Positions 46,721 through 56,369 are shown, numbered from the stretch's first letter. The stretch: DNA of 64,000 nt from Streptomyces sp. NBC_00239 (GCF_036194065.1 NZ_CP108095.1:5394001-5458000), one strand, 5' to 3'. The notes: generated by a model not told the origin, from the letters alone. Made by a program: numbers and translations.

Positions 46721-48388
46721 GTGAGTAACGTGCTCGACCAGAAGGTCGGTGGAATGGACGCCTCCACCGACCGCGGCAGCGGCAGTGTCTGCGTCGTCGT
46801 GATCGCATACAACGACGCCGAGCTCGTGGGCGAGGCCGTGTCTTCGGCTCTCGCCCAGGGCGAGGTGGTCTCGGAAGTCATCGCGGTGGACGACGCCTCG
46901 TCCGACGGCACCCCGGGGGTGCTGGACGAGCTGGCCGCGGTGCATCCGCGGCTGCGGGTCATCCACCGGACGCAGAACAGCGGCGGCTGCGGCACCCCGC
47001 GCAACGACGGCATCAAGGCCGCCACGGCGCCGTACGTGCTGTTCCTGGACAGCGACGACGTGCTGCCGCCGGGGGCCGCCGCGGCTCTCGTGGCGGCCGC
47101 CGAGCGGCACCGGGCACCGGTGACCGTCGGCTCCTGCGTCCGCCGCGAGCTGCCGCAGGAACACGACATGCCGTGGGTGCCCGGGCTGTACGAGGCCCCG
47201 TCGGTGATAGACCGGCCGGCCGACATGCCGGGGCTGGTCCGCGACACCCTGTGCGTCAACAAGCTGTACGACCGCTCCTTCCTGGACGAACATTCCATCC
47301 GGTTCCCCGATGGCCGTTTCGTCTACGAGGACTTCGTCTTCACCGCGCGGGTCCTCGCGGCCGCCCCGCGCATCGCCGTGATCCCCGAGCTCGTCTACGT
47401 CTGGCACGTGCGCCGCAGCGCCGCCCAGGTGTCGATCTCCCTGGACCGCGCCGACATCGGCAACTGGGAAGCCCGGATCACCGCACACCGCAAGGCCGTC
47501 GGGATCCTGCGCGAGGCCGGTGCCGACGCCCTCGTCACCGCCTGCCGGATCAAGTTCCTCGAATACGACCTGCGCATGTACCTGCGCGAGATCGGCGGGA
47601 ACGCGGACTACCAGGCCGCCTGGTGGACCATGACCCGCGCCTACCTCGCGGAGTTCACGGCCGACGAGATCGCCGGCGCCGGCACCTGCGCCCGCTGGGC
47701 CGCACACGTCGTACTGGCGACCCCGCGGCCGCCCGCCGACCTGGAGCGGCTGGTCCAGTTCGCGGCCGAACCGCCCCGGCTGCTGCCGCCGTACGCCGTG
47801 GCCGACGGCGAACCGGTGTGGAGCGCGGAACTCCCCGGCGCGCGCCTCGACGGACTCGCGGACCTGCCGCTCGCCGAACTCCCCGTCACCGTGGACGCCC
47901 GCCTGGTCACGAGCCTGGCCGGCGAGCTGAAGGTGCACGTGCACGACCTGTACGGCCGCCTCGCCGAGGCCGGACCGCGCAGCGTGCACCTGGAGTTCGA
48001 CACCCGCCGCGGTGACGAGCCCGCGCTCAGCCGCCCCGTGGACCTGCACCCCGACGGCGACGGAGGCTGGACCGCACGGCTGCCCGTCGGCATGACCGCG
48101 CTGGCCGCCGCCGGCCGCCGCCGCGGCCGCCGCGGCCTGCAGGTGTGGGACGTCCGGCTGCGCGTGCACTGCGCCGACGGCGGCTCCCTGCTGGCCTCGC
48201 TGCGCCCGCACTCCGAACGCCTCCGGCGCACCGCCCTGGTCAGCAGCCGGTACGGTGTTCTGCTGGTGCAGCCCTACATGACGGCCGGCGGATCGCTGGC
48301 CCTGCGCCTCGCACCGGGACTGCACGGAGCGGTCAGCCTGGTCAGGAACCGCATCGACCGGGCGCGCATGCGGCGGCAGAACCGCTGA
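46721..48388 (+). CDS. Glycosyltransferase family 2 with large C-terminal domain
   Basis: A 555-residue cytosolic glycosyltransferase. The GT-A domain (about 20-240) shows VCVVVIAYNDAELV, the nucleotide-binding DDASSDGTP and the metal-binding LFLDSDDVLPP, followed by a conserved VYEDFVF base region. The C-terminal 300 residues form a beta-rich region of unknown role. The same two-part plan is seen in the transferases at 50067 and 53325, so these probably build one surface polymer. It is followed by galE after 62 bases. The donor sugar is not predictable. Confidence 0.88.
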   Translation: MSNVLDQKVGGMDASTDRGSGSVCVVVIAYNDAELVGEAVSSALAQGEVVSEVIAVDDASSDGTPGVLDELAAVHPRLRVIHRTQNSGGCGTPRNDGIKAATAPYVLFLDSDDVLPPGAAAALVAAAERHRAPVTVGSCVRRELPQEHDMPWVPGLYEAPSVIDRPADMPGLVRDTLCVNKLYDRSFLDEHSIRFPDGRFVYEDFVFTARVLAAAPRIAVIPELVYVWHVRRSAAQVSISLDRADIGNWEARITAHRKAVGILREAGADALVTACRIKFLEYDLRMYLREIGGNADYQAAWWTMTRAYLAEFTADEIAGAGTCARWAAHVVLATPRPPADLERLVQFAAEPPRLLPPYAVADGEPVWSAELPGARLDGLADLPLAELPVTVDARLVTSLAGELKVHVHDLYGRLAEAGPRSVHLEFDTRRGDEPALSRPVDLHPDGDGGWTARLPVGMTALAAAGRRRGRRGLQVWDVRLRVHCADGGSLLASLRPHSERLRRTALVSSRYGVLLVQPYMTAGGSLALRLAPGLHGAVSLVRNRIDRARMRRQNR

Positions 48389-48450
48389 GCGCTCGCAACG
48401 CCCGGAGCGCTCGGACCGCTCGATCAACGGACAGGACTCGGGAGATACGA

Positions 48451-49455
48451 ATGACGTTTCTGATCACCGGCGGCGCCGGCTACATCGGTTCGCACGTGGT
48501 CCGGGCGATGACGCTCGCGGGCGAGCAGGTCGTCGTCCTCGACGACCTCTCCACCGGCGACGAGGACCGGGTGCCGGAGGGCGTCCCGCTGGTGGTCGGC
48601 TCGGTGCTGGACCGGCTGGTCCTCGACCGCACCATCGCGGAGCACCGGGTCACCGGCGTCGTGCACCTGGCGGGCAAGAAGCAGGTCGGCGAGTCCGTCG
48701 ACAAGCCGCTCTGGTACTACCAGGAGAACGTGCAGGGCCTCACCGTCCTGCTGGAGGCGGTCGCGCACGCCGGCATCCGCAACTTCCTGTTCTCGTCGTC
48801 CGCCTCCGTGTACGGCATGCCGGACGTGGACCTCGTCACCGAGGACACCCCCTGCGCGCCGATGAGCCCGTACGGCGAGACGAAGCTGGCCGGTGAGTGG
48901 CTGGTCCGCGCGGCCGGCCGGGCGCACGGCATCGCCACCGCCTGCCTGCGCTACTTCAACGTGGCCGGCACGGCGACCCCCGAGCTCGCCGACACGGGCG
49001 TCTTCAACCTGGTCCCGATGGTCTTCGAGCGCCTCGACGCGGGCGAGGGCGCCCGGATCTTCGGTGACGACTACCCGACGCCGGACGGCACCTGCATCCG
49101 CGACTACATCCACGTCGAGGACCTGGCCGACGCGCACCTCGTGGCCGCCCGCAAGCTCGCGCAGTGGGCCGGCGCCGGCGATTACAAGGACCTGACGGTC
49201 AACATCGGCCGCGGTGAGGGCGTCTCCGTCCGCGAGATGGTCGAGCTGATCAACGAGCACACCGGTCACACCGAGGAGCCCGTGGTCACCCCGCGCCGCC
49301 CCGGGGACCCGGCGAAGGTCGTGGCCTCCGCCGACCGGATCGCCGCCGAGCTGGGCTGGAAGGCGCGGCACGACGTCGACGCGATGATCATTTCGGCCTG
49401 GGAGGGCTGGGGCGCGCACCGCGTCACGGCGGGCCACCACACCGAGCAGCGCTGA
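48451..49455 (+). CDS. galE: UDP-glucose 4-epimerase (GalE-type)
   Basis: An extended SDR enzyme that interconverts UDP-glucose and UDP-galactose, or their N-acetyl forms. The 334-residue protein has the NAD motif GGAGYIGS at 7-14, the catalytic Ser/Thr in SSSASVYG, Tyr141 and Lys145 (SPYGETK), and LRYFNVAGT, a hallmark of GalE. ATG 48451 follows GGGAGA. Its position between glycosyltransferases suggests it supplies UDP-galactose or a similar donor for the surface polymer. A long repeat region follows its stop. Confidence 0.93.
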   Translation: MTFLITGGAGYIGSHVVRAMTLAGEQVVVLDDLSTGDEDRVPEGVPLVVGSVLDRLVLDRTIAEHRVTGVVHLAGKKQVGESVDKPLWYYQENVQGLTVLLEAVAHAGIRNFLFSSSASVYGMPDVDLVTEDTPCAPMSPYGETKLAGEWLVRAAGRAHGIATACLRYFNVAGTATPELADTGVFNLVPMVFERLDAGEGARIFGDDYPTPDGTCIRDYIHVEDLADAHLVAARKLAQWAGAGDYKDLTVNIGRGEGVSVREMVELINEHTGHTEEPVVTPRRPGDPAKVVASADRIAAELGWKARHDVDAMIISAWEGWGAHRVTAGHHTEQR

Positions 49456-49515
49456 CCGCGCCGCGTCAACCCGGCCTCGCCGGAGCGGGCCACTCCCGGC
49501 CTCGCCGGCCCACCC

Positions 49516-49733
49516 GGCGCAACCTCAGCCTCGGCGGCTGCCCGTGGCGCACCCTTCAGCTTCGCCGATGCCCTGAGGGGCAACCTCCAGCCTCGCCGGC
49601 TGCCGTGGCGCAACCCCAGCCTCGCCGGCTGCCGTGGCGCAACCTCAGCCTTGCCGGCTGCCGGTGGCGCCCCCTCGGCCTCGCTGACGCCCTGAGGGGC
49701 AACCTCCAGCCTCGCCGGCGTTTGAGGCGCGGG
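49516..49733. repeat. Tandem array of seven ~30-bp units (left part of composite repeat)
   Basis: Units begin at 49516, 49546, 49577, 49607, 49636, 49666 and 49696, spaced 29-31 bp, with the consensus start GGCGCAACCTCAGCCTCGCC. The last unit runs on into the palindromic repeat. The array is imperfect and non-coding. Confidence 0.88.
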
Positions 49734-49829
49734 TCCGGGCGGAGCCCGGTGCCCGGCGGAGCCGGGTTGCAGTCTTGGGGCTCCGCCCCAAACCCCGCGC
49801 CTCAAACGCCGGCGAGGCTGGATGTTGCC
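49698..49829. repeat. Dispersed palindromic repeat, locus B (large inverted repeat)
   Basis: The left arm 49698-49748 and right arm 49777-49829 are nearly exact reverse complements for about 50 bp (CAGCCTCGCCGGCGTTTGAG and then GCGCGGG...GGAGCCC), separated by 28 bp. The RNA or DNA can form a very stable stem in either orientation, between convergent galE and a glycosyltransferase gene. Confidence 0.9.
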
Positions 49830-50060
49830 GCCCAAGGGTCACGCCGGGCGGTCGGCGGGGCTGGATGTTGCCGCCGAGGGGGTCAGGCCGGGTGGCCGGC
49901 GGGGCTGGATGTTGCCGCCGAGGGGGTCAGGCCGGGTGGCCGGCGGGGCTGGATGTTGCCGCCCAAGGGTCACGCCGGGCGGTCGGCGGGGCTGGATGTT
50001 GCCGCCGAGGGGGTCAGGCCGGGTGGCCGGCGGGGCTTGATGTTGCCGCCCAGGGCGAGG
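49817..50060. repeat. Minisatellite of five 43/44-bp units plus a partial sixth (right part of composite repeat)
   Basis: Units start at 49817, 49860, 49904, 49948, 49991 and 50035, each beginning GCTGGATGTTGCCGCC. Two unit types alternate as A-B-B-A-B: A has CAAGGGTCACGCC (43 bp) and B has GAGGGGGTCAGGCC (44 bp). There are no spacers, so it is not CRISPR. The unit is the reverse complement of the left-array core (GGCAAC.TCCAGCC). Confidence 0.92.
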
Positions 50061-50066
50061 TTCGCC

Positions 50067-51980
50067 TCACGCGTCGCCGGGGGTGGCCGGCTGCGTTCGG
50101 AGCCGTGGCAGCCGGTCGGCCAGGCGTCGGAGCGGGGACGGGCGGGTGGTCACCCGTAGGGGTGAGCCGTCCGGGCCCGTGACCGGCAGGTCGCGTACGA
50201 ACGTCCCCGCCTCCACGCGCAGCGCCACCCCCCAGTCACCCGCCGGCAGCCCCCGCAACGCGCACCGCAGGGACACCCGGCCCGCCTCCCCGACCGCGCA
50301 GTCGGCGGCCGCGGCCAGCAGGGGGGCGCGCCCCGGCGCGGTCAGCAGCGGCCGGACCCGGGTGCTCGGCGGACAGCCCGGCAGGGTCACCGCGGCCTCC
50401 ACGCCCACCGCGCCCAGCGCCCCGCGCCGAACCCGCCCGTGCGCGTCCCGGCCCAGCGGCCGCCGGGTCGCGCCGATGTCCAGGTTGACGTGCCCGTGCG
50501 CCTCCGACAGGAACGCCGCGACCGCCGTAGGCCCCGCGGCCCGGCCCCGGTCGACCAGACGCGGCTCCGGGGCCGTGTCGCAGCCGCCGTCCTCGGGCCC
50601 CGGCAGCCACGCCTCCTTGCGCAGCGAGCCCGCCGCGACCGCGATCCGCATGGTCCACACGCCCTCCGGCAGCGGCCCGCCGTCCGCCGCGTGCCCCACG
50701 TCGACGGTGCAGCGGTAGTGGCCCTCCCCGTCCGTCTCGGCGGGCACCGCGTACGTGAAGCCCTGGCGGCGCAGCAGGATCGAGGCGGTCTGCCCCGGTC
50801 CGGGCCCCAGCGGCCCCAGCCCGGCCAGCTCGGCCCGCCCGCGCAGCCGCAGCACCGGGCCGTCCCAGTGGCAGTCGGTGAGCTCCTGGCGCAGCACCAC
50901 CTTCGAGGTGAGGTCGAACAGCGCGTCCACCAGCCCGGCCGCCGGATCGCGGAACCCCGGGTAGGCGGCGTACGCCCGCCCGTCCTCGACCACGGTCGGC
51001 ACGGCCGTGCCCGCCCGGTCGGCCGCGACGACCGCGGCGAGCGCGCCGAGGTCCCCGGTGCGCAGCAGGTGCGCGCGCAGCCGCAGCCCCGGCGGCAGGG
51101 CGGCCAGCACCGGATCGGTGAGCCATCGCTCGACCAGCGGCGCGGCGGCCGCGGCCATGGCGGCCCGGCCGGCCTCGTCGCGCGCCAGGAAGTGCGGCCC
51201 GAACGGCGCGAGCACCTCGCCGTGGAAGTGCCGCCGCATCAGCTTGTCGCGGTCCGGGCCGGGCGGGACGTGCGCGGCGACGAGTTCCAGCACCGAGCCG
51301 ACGAAGCGCAGTTGGGCGGGCCAGTCGAGGTCCTGCCGGGTGGCGTTGCTGCCGTCCCCGCGGCCCTCCAGGTAGTAGCAGTCGTAGTCGGCGACCACCG
51401 AGACCTTGGCGGCGTTCAGGAGGCCGCGCACCGCGAACGGCAGGTCCTCGCCCACCAACAGGCCCTCGGTGAAGCGCAGTCCCAGCCGGTCGACCAGGCC
51501 GCGGCGCCACAGTTTGTAGGCGGCGAGCGTCCAGTAGACCGGCGAGTCGAAGACGCTCACGTCGGGGCTGGTCGTGCGCAGGTCCACGGGGGCGGGCCGG
51601 CCGCCGATGCCGATGATCCGCCCGTAGACGATGTCCGAGCCGTGTGCGTCGGCCATGGCGACGAGCCGCTCCAGGGCCTCGTCGCCGAGGTAGTCGTCGG
51701 AGTCGAGGAAGAAGAGGTAGTCCCCGCGTGCCCGGTCGATCCCGGTGTTGCGGGGACGGCCGGCGCCCCCCGAGGGCGGCTGGTGGATCACGGTGGTGTT
51801 CGGGCGGCCGGCCGCCCATGCGTCCAGCCACTCCCCGGAGCCGTCGGTGGACCCGTCGTCGACGGCGATGACCTCGATCCGGTCCTGGCCGAGGGTCTGG
51901 GCCGCCACCGATTCCAGGCAGCGCGGCAGGTAGCGCCGGGTGTCGTGCACCGGTATGACGACGCTCACGCGGGAGCCCAT
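50067..51980 (-). CDS. Glycosyltransferase family 2 with C-terminal beta-rich region
   Basis: A 637-residue enzyme. The GT-A part begins RVSVVIPVHDTRRYL, with DDGSTDGSGEW and the metal site FFLDSDDYLGD, then VGEDLPF as in teichoic-acid-type transferases. Residues about 330-630 are beta-rich and low in recognised motifs, resembling the C-terminal half of the GT2 at 46721. ATG 51980 was chosen over an upstream codon (52022) because the GT2 fold starts directly after it and GAGGAC precedes it. Its 3' end abuts the minisatellite: the stop is within 10 bp of the last repeat. Confidence 0.88.
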   Translation of the reverse strand: MGSRVSVVIPVHDTRRYLPRCLESVAAQTLGQDRIEVIAVDDGSTDGSGEWLDAWAAGRPNTTVIHQPPSGGAGRPRNTGIDRARGDYLFFLDSDDYLGDEALERLVAMADAHGSDIVYGRIIGIGGRPAPVDLRTTSPDVSVFDSPVYWTLAAYKLWRRGLVDRLGLRFTEGLLVGEDLPFAVRGLLNAAKVSVVADYDCYYLEGRGDGSNATRQDLDWPAQLRFVGSVLELVAAHVPPGPDRDKLMRRHFHGEVLAPFGPHFLARDEAGRAAMAAAAAPLVERWLTDPVLAALPPGLRLRAHLLRTGDLGALAAVVAADRAGTAVPTVVEDGRAYAAYPGFRDPAAGLVDALFDLTSKVVLRQELTDCHWDGPVLRLRGRAELAGLGPLGPGPGQTASILLRRQGFTYAVPAETDGEGHYRCTVDVGHAADGGPLPEGVWTMRIAVAAGSLRKEAWLPGPEDGGCDTAPEPRLVDRGRAAGPTAVAAFLSEAHGHVNLDIGATRRPLGRDAHGRVRRGALGAVGVEAAVTLPGCPPSTRVRPLLTAPGRAPLLAAAADCAVGEAGRVSLRCALRGLPAGDWGVALRVEAGTFVRDLPVTGPDGSPLRVTTRPSPLRRLADRLPRLRTQPATPGDA

Positions 51981-52035
51981 GGGCGGTCCTCGGATCTGCC
52001 GGTCCCTGCCTGCCTTTCTCATCGAGCGTACGCCG

Positions 52036-52068
52036 ACGGGCCACCACCGCGAGGGGTGATGGCCCGTG
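52036..52068 (-). terminator. Terminator after the GT4 gene
   Basis: An imperfect stem with ACGGGCCA at 52036-52043 pairing to TGGCCCGT at 52061-52068 lies 39 bp beyond the GT4 stop on the minus strand. Confidence 0.55.
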
Positions 52069-52107
52069 TTCCGGCGCCCGGTGGTCCCGTGTGGTACGGG
52101 CCCGCGG

Positions 52108-53325
52108 TCAGCGGTGGAGCAGCGTGAAGAGGCTCTCCCAGCGGCCCGTGATCTCCTCGACGGAGTAGCGCTGGATGTCCGTACGGGCCTGCTCGCCCAT
52201 CCGGTCGCGCAGCTCGCGGTCCGACATCAGCTCGTCCAGGCGGCGGGCGAACTCGCCGGTGTTCCCGGGGGGAGCGATCAGCCCGTTGACGCCGTCCGTG
52301 ATGATCTCGCGGACGCCGGGGGCGACGTCGAAGGCCACGCACGGCACCGCGGTGGCCATGGCCTCCATCAGGGCGAGGGGGAAGCCCTCACCGCGGGAGG
52401 ACAGGGCGAACAGCGCACTGTCGCGCAGCGCGCCCGGGACGTCGCTGGTGCGTCCCATCCACTCGACCGACGAAGCGATCCCCAGCTGCGCGGCCTGCTT
52501 CTTGAGCGCGTCCTCCTCGGGGCCCGAGCCGTACAGCGTCAGCACCCAGTCGGGGTGCTTGGACGCCAGCTCGGCCCAGGAGTCGAGGAGCAGGTCGACG
52601 CCCTTCTCCTCGTGCAGCCGGCCGATGCTGACCACGCGCTTGGCGGTGCGCCGGGACGGCTCGTCGGGGAAGAACGGCAGCGGGTTCGGCATGGAGCCCA
52701 CGTTGTCCATCCGCTGGCGGATCCACAGGTCCGCGTCCTCGCGGGTGAGGGCCAGCATCCGGTCGACGTCCGCGTAGAACCGCTTGACCCGCCCGAAGCG
52801 GGAGGATTTGCGGCAGGTCTCGAAGGACTCGTGGCTCATGCCGACGACCTTCAGCCCGGAGGTGTCCGCGAGGGCCACCCACTCCATCGCCCAGACCTGC
52901 GTCACGATGACCACGGAGCCCGGGCGGGCGGTCCGGAACAGCGCGGTCATCTTGGCTGCCTGCTCGTGCATGGCCGCCTCGCGGGCCGCCCGCCGGCGCC
53001 GCTCGACCAGGTCGAGCTTGCCCTTGATGCCCTTGAGGGGCTTGAGGGACGGCGGGTGCTCGTCGTACAGGGTGGTGGTCCGGTACGGCAGGTCCGGGCC
53101 CAGGTCGGCGCGCCGGCCCTCGGGCGCCGGGACCACGCCGATCACGTGCACGCCGTGGCCGCGCTCCGCGAACAGCCGCGCCATCTGGTGCGACCAGCTG
53201 GTGATGCCGCCCAGCTCGTCCACGCTGTTGGAGACGAGGAAGATGTCGCGGGGCCGGCTCTCGTGCGTTTCGGTCATCGTCGTTCCGGTCGTTCCGGTCG
53301 CAGTCGGTTCGGTCGTCTCGGACAT
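52108..53325 (-). CDS. Glycosyltransferase family 4
   Basis: A 405-residue GT-B enzyme. The N-terminal domain starts FLVSNSVDELGGITSWSHQM, and the C-terminal domain has SIGRLHEEKGVDLLLDSW and SRGEGFPLALMEAMATAVPC, the E-x7-E donor site of GT4. It transfers a sugar from a nucleotide donor with retention. Its ATG overlaps the stop of the upstream fusion gene (TGATG), so the two are translationally coupled and part of one pathway. The N-terminal 25 residues are Thr-rich and dispensable-looking; a second Met at residue 17 is an alternative start. Confidence 0.92.
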   Translation of the reverse strand: MSETTEPTATGTTGTTMTETHESRPRDIFLVSNSVDELGGITSWSHQMARLFAERGHGVHVIGVVPAPEGRRADLGPDLPYRTTTLYDEHPPSLKPLKGIKGKLDLVERRRRAAREAAMHEQAAKMTALFRTARPGSVVIVTQVWAMEWVALADTSGLKVVGMSHESFETCRKSSRFGRVKRFYADVDRMLALTREDADLWIRQRMDNVGSMPNPLPFFPDEPSRRTAKRVVSIGRLHEEKGVDLLLDSWAELASKHPDWVLTLYGSGPEEDALKKQAAQLGIASSVEWMGRTSDVPGALRDSALFALSSRGEGFPLALMEAMATAVPCVAFDVAPGVREIITDGVNGLIAPPGNTGEFARRLDELMSDRELRDRMGEQARTDIQRYSVEEITGRWESLFTLLHR

Positions 53326-56168
53326 CAACGGCTCCACCCGGAGAAGAACGTGTCGACGATGCGCTTGGCGGCGGTGCCCTGGTCGTACTCGCCGAACTCG
53401 GCCACGAAGCGCTTGCGGGCGGCGGCGTGCGTGTCGTCCGCTGTGTCGAGGCCCTTGATGACGTCGTGGAACTCCTCCTCGGTCCGGAACACCGGACCCG
53501 GAGCGTGCTCCAGCAGGTCGAAGTAGGTGCCGCGGCCCTCGTGCACGTACTTGTCGTAGTCGTACGTGAAGAACAGCATCGGCCGGTCGAGCAGCGCGTA
53601 GTCGAACATCACGGAGGAATAGTCCGTGATCAGGACGTCGGCGAGCTGCATCAGCGGCATCACGTCGTGGTGCGCCGACACGTTGACGACCTTGCCCTTG
53701 ACGGTCGGCGGCAGCACCACGTGGTTCAGGTAGTGCGCGCGGACGAGCAGCACGTACCGGTCGCCGAACTCCTCGGCGAACTTCTCCACGTCGAACGGCA
53801 TCGGGAAGGCGCCGGGCGTGCGGAACGTCGGCGCGTACAGCAGCACCTGCTTGTCCGCGGGGATGCCGAGTTCGGCCGCCAGCGCGCCGCGCTCGCGGCG
53901 GCCGCCCGCCGCGTCCTCGGCCTGCCGGGCCTGCACGAGCACGTCGTTGCGCGGGTAGCCCACGCGCAGCAGCTTCTCCTCGGCGATCCGGAACGCCTTC
54001 GCGAGGGTCCGCACGTCGTGCTCCGAGCGGCACAGGAAGTGGTCGAAGCGGTTCAGGTGCTTCTGCTCGGCCGCCTGCTGCGCCTGCGTGGCCGCCTTCA
54101 GACCGGGCTGGTCGAAGCCCATCTTCTTGAGCGCCGAACCGTGCCACGTCTGGATGTACGTGGTCTCGGGGCGCTTGGCGAGCTTGAGCGGGTAGCTCTG
54201 GTTGTCCACCCAGAACTCGGCCCGGGCGAGCGCCTTGAGGTACGGCAGCGACCAGCGGCGCACCAGGTGGGCGTCCTTGGGGAAGTCCTTCGGGGCGGCG
54301 CCCGCGTACGACCAGAACGCCTCGAAGTCGAGACCGCGGGCGCGCATCTCCTCGTAGATGGCGCGCGGGCTGTCGCTGTACTGCTTGCCCAGCATGCTCT
54401 CGAAGACGACGGTGCGCTTCTTCACCGGCAGCCGGCCGTACACCTCGTGGAAGAGGCGCAGCTTGGTCTTGTCGGAGGTCAGCGTCTTGCGGAGGTCCTT
54501 GGCCTTGCGGTAGCCGGCCTTGGCGAGCTTGCCGGGCTTGCCGCGCACGGCGCTCTGGATGAGCTCCTCGATCCGCTCGTTGTCGTGCTTGGCGGAGACG
54601 AGGCGGAAGGCGAGGTGGCCCTTGGACGTGGGGTGCGGCTCGATGTGGTCGGCGACCAGCCGGGTCAGGCGGGGCTTGACCGGGAGCAGGCCGCTGCCCA
54701 GTTCGCTCTCGCGGATCGACAGCCGGGTGTTGGTCTTCTTGCCGTCCACGTCGAGGATGACGCGTACGTCCCAGACGGAGTCGATGATGCCGAGCGGGCG
54801 CAGCTTGGAGCTGAGGTCGACCTCGGCGTCCCAGGCGATGGTCCTGCCCTCGTTGCGCAGCGACTTCACGGGGAAGACGAAGGTCTGGAGGCTGCGGCGG
54901 CGGGCCCGGAACTCGATCTGGCCCTTGATCTTCGCGTCGGGGCCCATGATGCCGAGCGGGTTGGTGATCCGGCCGGCGAGGCGCACGGTGCCGTCGGACT
55001 CCGCGTACTCGGTCAGCTCGTTGCGCAGGAACATCTTCTGGACCGGCTTCTGGTGGTAGCCGAGGTCCGTGACGTCGAGGACGCTGCGGGCGAACTCGTC
55101 GTCGAGGTGTTCGGCACACCAGTAGATCCGGCCGTCGCGCTCGGTGAGCGAGGAGGAGATCTTGTCGCGGTGGATCAGGGTGTCCACGGCGGGCAGCAGG
55201 TTGTCCCAGTCGCCCTGCTGGAGCAGGTAGGCGCAGATGGCCTGGATGGGCTGCACCCGGGTGTACGCCTCGTGGTCGAGGCCGGCCAGGTAGTCGCGGG
55301 AGAGCTCGGCGAACTCGCGCCGGTAGGACTCGTCGCGGAACGGCAGGTCACGCAGATGCAGTACAAGGTCGTGCTTGAGGAACTTGACGTCCTTGGCCTT
55401 GCGCATCTCGGTCATGCCGTGCTGGTCGAGGAGCGCGTCGATCCGCCGGTGGATCTCCAGCCGGTGGATGTAGTTGCTCATCTCGTGCCGGCGGTTGGTG
55501 ACCGACTTGACCTTGGCCTGTGCGTGCACGTGCCAGAAGTAGACCTGGTTCGGGATGAGGGTGATCTTCTTCGCGGCGAGGTAGGCCTCGGCGATGAACA
55601 TCAGGTCCTCGTAGAGCATCCCCTTCGGGAAGCGGAGGTTGTTCTCGTTGAGGAAGTCCCGGCGGTAGCACTTGTTCGTGGAGAGGGTGTCCCACACGAA
55701 CAGGTCCGGCAGCTCGCTGACCGAGGTCAGGGTGCGGGTGGTGCGGTACAGCCAGGAGTACCACTCGTCGCGCTTCTGGTTGCGGGTGTCCTTGTGGACC
55801 CGCACGCAGAGGCCGGAGACCATGTCGGCGCCGGTGCGCTCGGCGGCCTCCAGCATGTTGCGGCAGGCGTTGACCTCAAGGATGTCGTCGCTGTCGAGGA
55901 ACATGACGTAGCGGCCCTCGGCATGACCGATGCCGACGTTGCGGGGTTCACCGCCCGCGCCGCTGTTCTCGGGCAGCTGGAAGGCGCGCACCCGGCCGGG
56001 GTGCGCTGCTTCAAGTTCCTTGGCGACCTCGAAGGACCTGTCCTTGCTGCAGTCGTCGACGATGACGACCTCAACACCCTCGAGGGTCTGGTCCAACACC
56101 GATTGGACGGCCGTGGGCAGCCGCGCTGCGTCGTTGTAGACGATGACGACCACGGAGACGTCGGGCAC
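53325..56168 (-). CDS. Bifunctional protein: GT2 glycosyltransferase fused to TagF-like polyol-phosphate transferase
   Basis: A 947-residue fusion. The GT2 domain (about 1-230) has DVSVVVIVYNDAARL, DDCSKDRSF and MFLDSDDIL. A middle region (about 370-530) is beta-rich. The C-terminal 360 residues match the CDP-glycerol glycerophosphotransferase family: TWHGSALKKMGF with the catalytic His, LLYAPTFR, and LITDYSSVMFDYALLDRP. This plan fits synthesis of a teichoic-acid-like wall glycopolymer with sugar-phosphate repeats. The start is uncertain: GTG 56168 is preceded by GAGGTG, while GTG 56198 and TTG 56207 are in frame. Its stop overlaps the GT4 start. Confidence 0.92.
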   Translation of the reverse strand: MPDVSVVVIVYNDAARLPTAVQSVLDQTLEGVEVVIVDDCSKDRSFEVAKELEAAHPGRVRAFQLPENSGAGGEPRNVGIGHAEGRYVMFLDSDDILEVNACRNMLEAAERTGADMVSGLCVRVHKDTRNQKRDEWYSWLYRTTRTLTSVSELPDLFVWDTLSTNKCYRRDFLNENNLRFPKGMLYEDLMFIAEAYLAAKKITLIPNQVYFWHVHAQAKVKSVTNRRHEMSNYIHRLEIHRRIDALLDQHGMTEMRKAKDVKFLKHDLVLHLRDLPFRDESYRREFAELSRDYLAGLDHEAYTRVQPIQAICAYLLQQGDWDNLLPAVDTLIHRDKISSSLTERDGRIYWCAEHLDDEFARSVLDVTDLGYHQKPVQKMFLRNELTEYAESDGTVRLAGRITNPLGIMGPDAKIKGQIEFRARRRSLQTFVFPVKSLRNEGRTIAWDAEVDLSSKLRPLGIIDSVWDVRVILDVDGKKTNTRLSIRESELGSGLLPVKPRLTRLVADHIEPHPTSKGHLAFRLVSAKHDNERIEELIQSAVRGKPGKLAKAGYRKAKDLRKTLTSDKTKLRLFHEVYGRLPVKKRTVVFESMLGKQYSDSPRAIYEEMRARGLDFEAFWSYAGAAPKDFPKDAHLVRRWSLPYLKALARAEFWVDNQSYPLKLAKRPETTYIQTWHGSALKKMGFDQPGLKAATQAQQAAEQKHLNRFDHFLCRSEHDVRTLAKAFRIAEEKLLRVGYPRNDVLVQARQAEDAAGGRRERGALAAELGIPADKQVLLYAPTFRTPGAFPMPFDVEKFAEEFGDRYVLLVRAHYLNHVVLPPTVKGKVVNVSAHHDVMPLMQLADVLITDYSSVMFDYALLDRPMLFFTYDYDKYVHEGRGTYFDLLEHAPGPVFRTEEEFHDVIKGLDTADDTHAAARKRFVAEFGEYDQGTAAKRIVDTFFSGWSR

Positions 56169-56346
56169 TGGCACCTCAATCCATTTGTTCTCCTGCACGC
56201 CCGTCAAAGCTACCGTGTGTTCCTCACTGGGTCGGCAGCGGGACGGCTCCCCTATGGCAGGATCTGTGCGATTTCTTCCAACCTATGGCGTCCGGCTGTG
56301 TCCAGGTTGATGCACACCTGATGGAATGAACCGGGCATACAACCAT

Positions 56347-56369
56347 GATCCGTGCATACTGGGCGGATC
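56347..56369 (+). promoter_or_regulatory. Inverted repeat around a possible -10 box upstream of the GtrB-like gene
   Basis: GATCCG (56347-56352) and CGGATC (56364-56369) flank CATACT (56355-56360), a plausible -10 element. A dimeric regulator could bind here. It serves the GtrB-like gene, 65 bp downstream. Confidence 0.35.

Noticed and set aside
49817..50060. CRISPR array
   Set aside because: The 43/44-bp units follow each other without unique spacers, and no cas gene is present.
52108..55119. A 1003-residue protein ending in the GT4 enzyme
   Set aside because: Its upstream part is an out-of-frame reading of the GT2-TagF fusion; GT4 starts at 53325 in a TGATG overlap.
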